Shown here piece after piece: positions 15,885-19,482 of a stretch of DNA of 19,482 nucleotides; the stretch's first letter is position 1, and each line of letters opens with the position of its first letter. Source of the stretch: Actinomycetes bacterium (GTDB lineage Bacteria > Actinomycetota > Actinomycetes > Propionibacteriales > Nocardioidaceae); NCBI GenBank assembly GCA_023252095.1, contig JAHEXN010000024.1, positions 1-19,482 on the forward strand, written 5' to 3'. The position numbers and the translations under genes are program-made. Under the pieces are notes generated by a model that was not told where the DNA came from, ran no database searches, and saw only the letters and a program-made list of their open reading frames with translations.

Positions 15885-16310
15885 ATGGCCGCTCCCACGC
15901 GTGTACGCGTCACCCACGTCTTCACCTCGAGCCCGGAGGTCGTGTTCGACGCCCTCGCGGAGCACGAGAACCTCGGACCCGTCCTCAACGCGAAGATCAC
16001 GCGCGTCAAGGACGGCGACACCGAGCGCAACGGGGTCGGCTCGACCCGTGCGCTCAAGATCGGGCCGCTCCCGGCGTTCCACGAGACCACCACCGTGGCC
16101 GACCGCCCGGCGCTGATCGAGTACAAGATCACGAAGGGCTCGCCGCTCAAGGGGCACTGGGGCCGCCAGGCGCTCACGCCGACCGCCGACGGCGGCACGC
16201 GCCTGGACTACACGATCGGTTTCGACGCCGCCGTGCCCGGCCTCGCCCCGCTCGTGGCCAAGATCCTGACGCTCGCGATCGGGAAGGGCCTCGGCAAGCT
16301 CGTCCCGTGA
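15885..16310 (+). CDS. SRPBCC family protein (polyketide cyclase/START-like)
   Basis: This 141-residue protein begins MAAPTRVRVTHVFTSSPEVVFDALAEHENLG, the first strand plus helix of the SRPBCC/START lipid-binding fold. The strand region LIEYKITKGSPLKGHWGRQAL follows, then GGTRLDYTIGFDA and a C-terminal helix. The fold makes a hydrophobic pocket; no ligand or catalytic residue can be read. The start ATG has no ribosome site but a well-placed -10 element, so a leaderless mRNA is likely. The same frame is open far upstream as a shadow of trmL and the DUF1801 gene and is not used. It is single-gene in context, followed by the convergent tRNA gene. Confidence 0.85.
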   Translation: MAAPTRVRVTHVFTSSPEVVFDALAEHENLGPVLNAKITRVKDGDTERNGVGSTRALKIGPLPAFHETTTVADRPALIEYKITKGSPLKGHWGRQALTPTADGGTRLDYTIGFDAAVPGLAPLVAKILTLAIGKGLGKLVP

Positions 16311-16323
16311 ACTAGCAGGTCGG

Positions 16324-16404
16324 TGCCGAAGGCGGGATTCGAACCCGCACACCCTGAGGTACGGCGTCCTAAGCGCCGCGTGTCTGCCTTTCCACCACTT
16401 CGGC
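16324..16404 (-). tRNA. tRNA-Leu (UAG anticodon)
   Basis: The minus strand folds as a tRNA with acceptor stem GCCGAAG/CTTCGGC and discriminator A. The anticodon stem CGGCG/CGCCG carries the loop CTTAGGA (anticodon TAG, reading CUN, mainly CUA/CUG). The T-arm is GCGGG-TTCGAAT-CCCGC. The variable arm is long, as expected for leucine. CCA is not fully encoded (ACCG follows). The length of 81 bases is slightly short for tRNA-Leu. Confidence 0.95.
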
Positions 16405-16416
16405 GATCGGTCGATT

Positions 16417-16920
16417 CTACGGGTCGGCGTCAGCAGGTGCATCGGCCAGGAGGTGCACACCGCGGCTGCGGCCTGCGAAGTTCGGCGTCAGGCGGTGGCA
16501 GTTGGGGCAGAGGAAGCGCAGGTTCTCCGCCGTGTTGTTGTGAATGTCGCCGTCGATGTGGTCCACCTCGAGCGTGAGGTCCTCGCCCATCCACTGCCCG
16601 GGGTTGCCGCAGCGGGCGCAGCAATAACGTCGCCCGGACTCGCGCAGTGCACGGCGGAGCATGTGCGCATGAGCACGTCGTTGCGAGGGATCGCGTCGGA
16701 CCAGGATCTGTTCCGGCGTCAAGCGCGAGTACCTCTGACCCTTCCCAGGTCGACGGAAGTGTGAGGTGTCGAACCCGTGCCTCTTGATGACGCGGCTGAG
16801 ATGGGTGTGTGCGCCGCCGTTGGGCCTCAGACCGAGCTTGCGAACGACCTCGGCCACGGACGTCGACTCGATCACGAGCGGCTCCAAGAGCTCGCGGGTG
16901 TACTTGTACGGACCTCTCAT
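16417..16920 (-). CDS. HNH endonuclease
   Basis: This 167-residue protein has an N-terminal helix-turn-helix-like region (about 10-55: PLVIESTSVAEVVRKLGLRPNG) and a basic middle. A zinc-stabilised HNH nuclease fold occupies about 99-150: CCARCG (100-105), EVDHIDGD (118-125) with the catalytic His121, HNN/ENLR (127-135), and CPNCH (138-142) closing the metal site. HNH domains nick or cut DNA. Stand-alone versions occur as homing-type or phage-derived enzymes. The ATG at 16920 has no ribosome site but TAGCGT 7-12 bases upstream, so it may be leaderless; a GTG ten codons earlier is the alternative. The gene ends 12 bases before the 5' end of tRNA-Leu, which could make it a tRNA-associated insertion. 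No direct repeats or integrase were seen. Confidence 0.85.
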   Translation of the reverse strand: MRGPYKYTRELLEPLVIESTSVAEVVRKLGLRPNGGAHTHLSRVIKRHGFDTSHFRRPGKGQRYSRLTPEQILVRRDPSQRRAHAHMLRRALRESGRRYCCARCGNPGQWMGEDLTLEVDHIDGDIHNNTAENLRFLCPNCHRLTPNFAGRSRGVHLLADAPADADP

Positions 16921-16927
16921 GCCAGAG

Positions 16928-16933
16928 ACGCTA
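16928..16933 (-). promoter_or_regulatory. -10 element for a probable leaderless HNH transcript
   Basis: On the minus strand TAGCGT (TAnnnT) ends 7 bases before the ATG at 16920, with no Shine-Dalgarno sequence between. That spacing predicts transcription starting at the start codon. Confidence 0.4.
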
Positions 16934-17005
16934 GGAGCGCCGACCGACACGCGTGACCTGTGGCCGCGTGGGCTGTGGACAACGTGGCGCGGTCCAGACC
17001 AGCCC

Positions 17006-17476
17006 TCAGTCCAGGCCGAGGTCGCGGCGGAGCTTGGCGACGTGGCCCGTGGCCTTGACGTTGTAGGCCGCGTGGCTGATCTTCCCCTCGGGGTCCACCA
17101 CGAACGTCGAGCGAATCACGCCGTTCACGATCTTGCCGTAGAGCTTCTTCTCGCCGAACGCGCCCCAGGCCGTCAGGACCTCCTTCTCGGGGTCCGACAG
17201 CAGCGTGATCGTGAGGCCGTCGTTCTCGCGGAACTTCGCGAGCTTCTCCGGCTTGTCGGGGGAGATGCCCACGACCTCGTACCCCTCGGCCCTGAGGCGG
17301 TCGATCGAGTCGCTGAAGTCGCACGCCTGCTTCGTGCAGCCAGGAGTCATCGCCGCGGGGTAGAAGTACACGATGACCGAGGACCCGCGCAGGTCCGACA
17401 ACGTGACGCTCTCGCCGGTGTCGGAAGGCAGGGTGAAGTCGGGGGCCGGGTCGCCGGGCTGCAGTCGAGTCGTCAT
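17006..17476 (-). CDS. bcp: Thioredoxin-dependent thiol peroxidase (Bcp/PrxQ)
   Basis: This 156-residue peroxiredoxin has the N-terminal LQPGDPAPDFTLPSD block and the active site YPAAMTPGCTKQACDF. Peroxidatic Cys47 and the resolving Cys52 five residues on are the Bcp/PrxQ signature. The substrate-pocket Thr44-Pro45 is present, as are GISPDKPEKLAKF and a C-terminal VDPEGKI strand. It reduces hydrogen and organic peroxides, with thioredoxin as electron donor. The ATG is preceded by AAGGA at about 8 bases. It is divergent from the DUF3618 gene with 59 bases between starts, an arrangement I recall as recurrent in actinobacteria (for example Rv2521/Rv2520c). Confidence 0.95.
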   Translation of the reverse strand: MTTRLQPGDPAPDFTLPSDTGESVTLSDLRGSSVIVYFYPAAMTPGCTKQACDFSDSIDRLRAEGYEVVGISPDKPEKLAKFRENDGLTITLLSDPEKEVLTAWGAFGEKKLYGKIVNGVIRSTFVVDPEGKISHAAYNVKATGHVAKLRRDLGLD

Positions 17477-17535
17477 GACCCCTATCCTTGCCCAGACGGG
17501 CAGCCCGCCCCGATCGAGGTGGACAGGAGCGAGAC

Positions 17536-17781
17536 GTGGCGCGTGAGACCGACCAGCTGGTGGCCGAGATCGACGAGGTGCGCGATCACCTCGCCACCAC
17601 GATCGACACGTTGATCGACCGGACGAGCCCCAAGTCCATCGCTCGTCGCTCGGTCGCGTCCGTGAAGGCGAGGTTCATCGACGAGAACGGGTCGCCCCGG
17701 TTCGAGACGATCGTGCCGATCGTCGCGGGTGTGGCCGGCATCGTCGCCGCGGCGATCGTGGTGCGCCGCCTGAGCCGCTGA
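17536..17781 (+). CDS. DUF3618 small membrane protein
   Basis: This 81-residue protein matches the DUF3618 pattern: an acidic amphipathic helix (DQLVAEIDEVRDHLATTIDTLIDRTSPKSIARRSVASVK) followed by one membrane helix (about 58-76) and a basic tail VRRLSR. The function is unknown; members sit in the membrane with the N-terminal helix in the cytoplasm. The start is a GTG with AGGAG six bases before it; the frame extends 16 codons upstream without support. It is divergent from bcp. TATCCT at 17483-17488 is a possible -10 element. The FUSC gene follows after 21 bases on the same strand, so the two may form an operon. Confidence 0.85.
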   Translation: MARETDQLVAEIDEVRDHLATTIDTLIDRTSPKSIARRSVASVKARFIDENGSPRFETIVPIVAGVAGIVAAAIVVRRLSR

Positions 17782-17802
17782 CGGCCCGGACATGATGGGG
17801 GC

Positions 17803-18915
17803 ATGAGGCCGCACCCGCTCCTGGCGCTGCGTCGGATGCCGATGCCGCGGGAGTCCTTCGCCGACCGCTGGGCCACGCTGCGCCGTCGGTGGCGGCTCAT
17901 GCTGCGCCTCAGCATCTCGACCGCAGCGGCGTTCGGCATCGCGACGCACCTGCTGGGTCACCAGCAGGCGTTCTTCGCGCCCATCGCCGCCGTCATCGTC
18001 ATCATCGCCGGCGCCGGCCAGCGGGGGCGGACGACGATCGAGCTCGTCGTCGGGGTCGCGATCGGGGTGTTCGTCGGCGAGCTCCTGATCCTCACGATCG
18101 GCCGTGGCGCGTGGCAGATCGCGCTGGTCGTCGCCCTGACGGTCGCGGTCGCGACGCTCGTCGGCATCAAGGGCCTGGCCCTGACCCAGGCGGCGAACTC
18201 CGCCGTCCTGCTGGCCGCGGTCCTCCCGGCGACCGGCGCCGGAAACCCCGCGGTGACCCGCTTCCTCGACTCCCTCGTGGGCGGTGCGTGCGGCCTGGCG
18301 ATGGTCCTCCTGCTGCCGCGCAACCCCGTGCGCGACATGAACCTGCAGGTGCAGCGGCTGCTCGAGGACATCGCCGAGGTGCTCGACCGGGTCGCCCAGT
18401 CGATGCGCACGGGTGATGCCGCCCTCGCTGACATCGCCCTGGGGCAGGCACGGTCGGCGCAGACCTTGATGGACTCGGTGTCGTCCACGGGCGTCAACGT
18501 CGCCGAGATCGCTCGCATGTCGCCGGTCCGGTGGCGGCAACGCGACGAGCTGCAGCGCTTCGTCGGGTCCGTGCGCGACCTCGACAACGCCCTGCGCGAC
18601 GTGCGGGTCCTGGCCCGACGCGTGGCCGCCATGCTGCGTCACGGCGAGGCAGCCCCGGACGACATGCAGCGGGCGATCGAGCAGATGGGCAACGCCGTGC
18701 GGATCTACGCCGACGACCTCGCGACGCACGACAGCTTTGCCGAGGCGCGCGACGAGCTGATCGGCGCCGCCCGTCGGGCGATCACGTGCCTCCAGGGCGA
18801 GATGACGATCAACGCCGCGGCGATCGGTGCCCAGGTGCGCTCGCTCGCCGCCGACCTGCTGTCGGCCAGCGGGGTCACGCGCGACGAGCTGGGCGACCTG
18901 CTCGCCTTCGACTGA
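17803..18915 (+). CDS. FUSC-family (aromatic-acid exporter-like) membrane protein
   Basis: This 370-residue protein has a basic N-terminus and about five to six membrane helices in residues 34-172. They include QAFFAPIAAVIVIIAGAGQRGRTTIELVVGVAIG, the conserved first FUSC block with Pro60 and the GRTTIE turn. A long helical cytoplasmic domain (about 175-370) follows. FUSC (fusaric-acid resistance) proteins of this half-size type are thought to export aromatic or amphipathic acids, probably as oligomers. No substrate can be read. The ATG at 17803 has a G-run just before it and CATGAT at 17791-17796 as a possible -10 element, so initiation may be leaderless; ATG at 17836 is an alternative. It follows the DUF3618 gene closely. 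Confidence 0.85.
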   Translation: MRPHPLLALRRMPMPRESFADRWATLRRRWRLMLRLSISTAAAFGIATHLLGHQQAFFAPIAAVIVIIAGAGQRGRTTIELVVGVAIGVFVGELLILTIGRGAWQIALVVALTVAVATLVGIKGLALTQAANSAVLLAAVLPATGAGNPAVTRFLDSLVGGACGLAMVLLLPRNPVRDMNLQVQRLLEDIAEVLDRVAQSMRTGDAALADIALGQARSAQTLMDSVSSTGVNVAEIARMSPVRWRQRDELQRFVGSVRDLDNALRDVRVLARRVAAMLRHGEAAPDDMQRAIEQMGNAVRIYADDLATHDSFAEARDELIGAARRAITCLQGEMTINAAAIGAQVRSLAADLLSASGVTRDELGDLLAFD

Positions 18916-18942
18916 CCAGCGGCACGGTCTCGCGTGTCGGCC

Positions 18943-18972
18943 TCGACAGGCGGACGGTTCCCGCGCTAGCCT
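18943..18972 (+). promoter_or_regulatory. Promoter for the leader ORF
   Basis: TCGACA (18943-18948) and TAGCCT (18967-18972) are separated by 18 bases and resemble housekeeping -35/-10 elements. They predict a start near 18979, about 30 bases before the leader ORF. The FUSC stop lies upstream, so the unit is transcribed separately. Confidence 0.55.
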
Positions 18973-18990
18973 GCTCGCACCAGCACGACG

Positions 18991-19000
18991 AAGGAGGTGA
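18991..19000 (+). promoter_or_regulatory. Perfect Shine-Dalgarno sequence of the leader ORF
   Basis: AAGGAGGTGA is a ten-base exact complement of the 16S rRNA 3' end. Most genes in this window have only 4-6 matched bases. Spacing to the ATG at 19009 is 8 bases, or 5 to an in-frame TTG at 19006. Confidence 0.85.
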
Positions 19001-19008
19001 GCCCCTTG

Positions 19009-19128
19009 ATGAACCACATCACGACGAACGACGCGTTCCGCGTCGCGACGAACGACGCCCTTTTCCGCGCGTTTGCCGCCGTCCGGTTCCTCAGCGGTTC
19101 GCCCTCCGGAGTCATGCACCTGCCGTAG
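19009..19128 (+). CDS. 39-residue leader peptide ORF (possible attenuator peptide)
   Basis: The ORF runs from ATG to TAG over 40 codons and encodes MNHITTNDAFRVATNDALFR and then AFAAVRFLSGSPSGVMHLP. The peptide has an internal repeat (TNDAFR / TNDALFR), mirrored in the DNA by repeated GCGACGAACGACGC-type segments. It contains CTT and TTT codons, which are rare in this GC-rich genome. A perfect Shine-Dalgarno sequence and a promoter lie directly upstream. An intrinsic terminator begins 22 bases after the stop, followed by another well-translated ORF. That order of promoter, short ORF, terminator and gene is typical of transcription attenuation by ribosome stalling. A stand-alone microprotein is the alternative. 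I recognise no homologue. Confidence 0.7.
   Translation: MNHITTNDAFRVATNDALFRAFAAVRFLSGSPSGVMHLP
19104..19111 (+). promoter_or_regulatory. Possible anti-terminator pairing segment
   Basis: CTCCGGAG, inside the leader ORF, can pair over seven bases with either arm of the terminator stem (5' arm CTCCGGA, 3' arm TCCGGAG). A ribosome covering or exposing it could therefore shift termination. This is a pairing prediction by eye only. Confidence 0.35.
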
Positions 19129-19150
19129 TCCCATCACGGCACGTCCATCA

Positions 19151-19186
19151 CCGCTCCGGATCATCGATCCGGAGCGGTTTTTCTTT
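19151..19186 (+). terminator. Intrinsic terminator or attenuator
   Basis: A perfect 12-bp stem (CCGCTCCGGATC / GATCCGGAGCGG) with a 3-base ATC loop is followed by TTTTTCTTT. It is the only classical U-tract terminator in the window, and it lies between a translated leader ORF and the next strong ribosome site. Confidence 0.95.
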
Positions 19187-19214
19187 GTCCACTCATCACG
19201 AAAGGAGGCGCGCC

Positions 19215-19482
19215 ATGACCATCAACCCGACCCCACGCACCGACGAGACCATGCCCGCACACACCCATCCGACCACCCCTTCCGGCCCAGCTGCCGGCCG
19301 ATCCACCCGGAAGGAGGTGTCGGACATGGCTCGATTCGGTCGCCAGGCCCGCGTCAAGCGCGCCTGGGACGAGCTGTCGGAGGCGGATCGTCAGGTCCTG
19401 CTGAACCAGGCGCGCGAGCGTCGGGTCCAGCAGGCGCAGCGCGACGCGCGGATCACCGACGCGTACGCCGCGCGGATCAACC
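19215..19482 (+). CDS. Unrecognised protein, truncated by the window end
   Basis: The ORF is open for 89 codons to the window edge. Its ATG at 19215 follows GAAAGGAGG (19200-19208) with 6 bases of spacing, one of the strongest ribosome sites here. The first 37 residues are Thr/Pro/His-rich and probably disordered (MTINPTPRTDETMPAHTHPT...). Then comes an in-frame second Met at 19326, itself preceded by AAGGAGGTG. From there the sequence is a basic, Arg/Gln-rich helical region (ARFGRQARVKRAWDELSEADRQ ... RERRVQQAQRDARI). No Cys-rich WhiB motif, P-loop or methyltransferase motif is visible in this part. The position after a leader ORF and terminator suggests attenuation control. The product may be the 19215 form, the 19326 form, or both. 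The function is unknown. Confidence 0.65.
   Translation, partial: MTINPTPRTDETMPAHTHPTTPSGPAAGRSTRKEVSDMARFGRQARVKRAWDELSEADRQVLLNQARERRVQQAQRDARITDAYAARIN
19311..19319 (+). promoter_or_regulatory. Internal Shine-Dalgarno before an in-frame ATG
   Basis: AAGGAGGTG lies 6 bases before the ATG at 19326, inside and in frame with the ORF starting at 19215. It encodes KEV in that ORF, so it is either a second initiation site or the true start. Confidence 0.6.

Noticed and set aside
16324..16404. Attachment site at the tRNA-Leu 3' end
   Set aside because: I found no second copy of the tRNA 3' segment in the window and no integrase gene.
17482..19164. 560-codon minus-strand frame opposite DUF3618, FUSC and the leader region
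   Set aside because: It has an Arg/Asp/Gly/His-rich composition with no recognisable fold, and covers three well-supported plus-strand genes.
18991..19482. whiB7 itself as the attenuated gene
   Set aside because: The leader-plus-terminator layout fits, but the 89 visible residues downstream contain no cysteines, so no WhiB iron-sulfur motif can be seen.

Overview
The window is high-GC (about 70% by eye) bacterial chromosome with densely packed genes. It has frequent GTG starts and several 4-base GTGA stop/start overlaps. It also carries actinobacterial families: a SecA without the C-terminal zinc motif, Rv3235-like, DUF6912-like, DUF2505, DUF3618, WS/DGAT and a mycobacterial-type HAMP adenylate cyclase. 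This places it in the Actinomycetota. A member of the Nocardioidaceae such as Aeromicrobium is my guess from gene style, not something I could test. Family names rest on motif reading, not on database searches.

Layout. (1) 3-2111 is the 3' part of secA, facing a minus-strand pair (Rv3235-like and a LysM membrane protein). (2) 3350-7804 holds a conserved hypothetical gene, a small minus-strand excisionase-type HTH gene, and then a plus-strand run: SAF-domain protein, MinD/CpaE-like ATPase, WS/DGAT-type acyltransferase and a DUF6912-like protein. SAF plus CpaE-like ATPase looks like the front of a Tad/Flp pilus locus without the rest. (3) 7880-12839 is a minus-strand block. In transcription order it has an OmpR-type response regulator, its histidine kinase, a secreted RTX-repeat protein with an LPXTG cell-wall anchor, PspA and a DUF2505 protein. 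Divergent from the regulator is a small Pro/Gly-rich single-pass membrane protein. The region between them carries two pairs of 11-bp-spaced direct repeats in opposite orientations, a likely operator array. (4) 13412-16310 has a class III adenylate cyclase, a DUF1801 protein, the tRNA methyltransferase TrmL and an SRPBCC protein. (5) 16324-18915 has tRNA-Leu(UAG), an HNH endonuclease, a Bcp/PrxQ peroxidase, a DUF3618 protein and an FUSC-type membrane protein.

The most striking stretch is the last 550 bases. A promoter-like pair is followed by a perfect Shine-Dalgarno sequence and a 39-codon ORF with repeated TNDA segments. Next comes a textbook intrinsic terminator (12-bp perfect stem plus U-tract), then a second very strong Shine-Dalgarno and an ORF that runs off the window. 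That ORF has a second in-frame start preceded by another near-perfect Shine-Dalgarno. This is the architecture of translation-coupled transcription attenuation (as for whiB7 or antibiotic-resistance genes), but the downstream protein is not one I recognise.

Other oddities: a WS/DGAT motif reading HQxxxDG, an Arg for Lys in the ATPase P-loop, an inverted repeat straddling the cyclase start codon, and likely leaderless transcripts for the SRPBCC and HNH genes.
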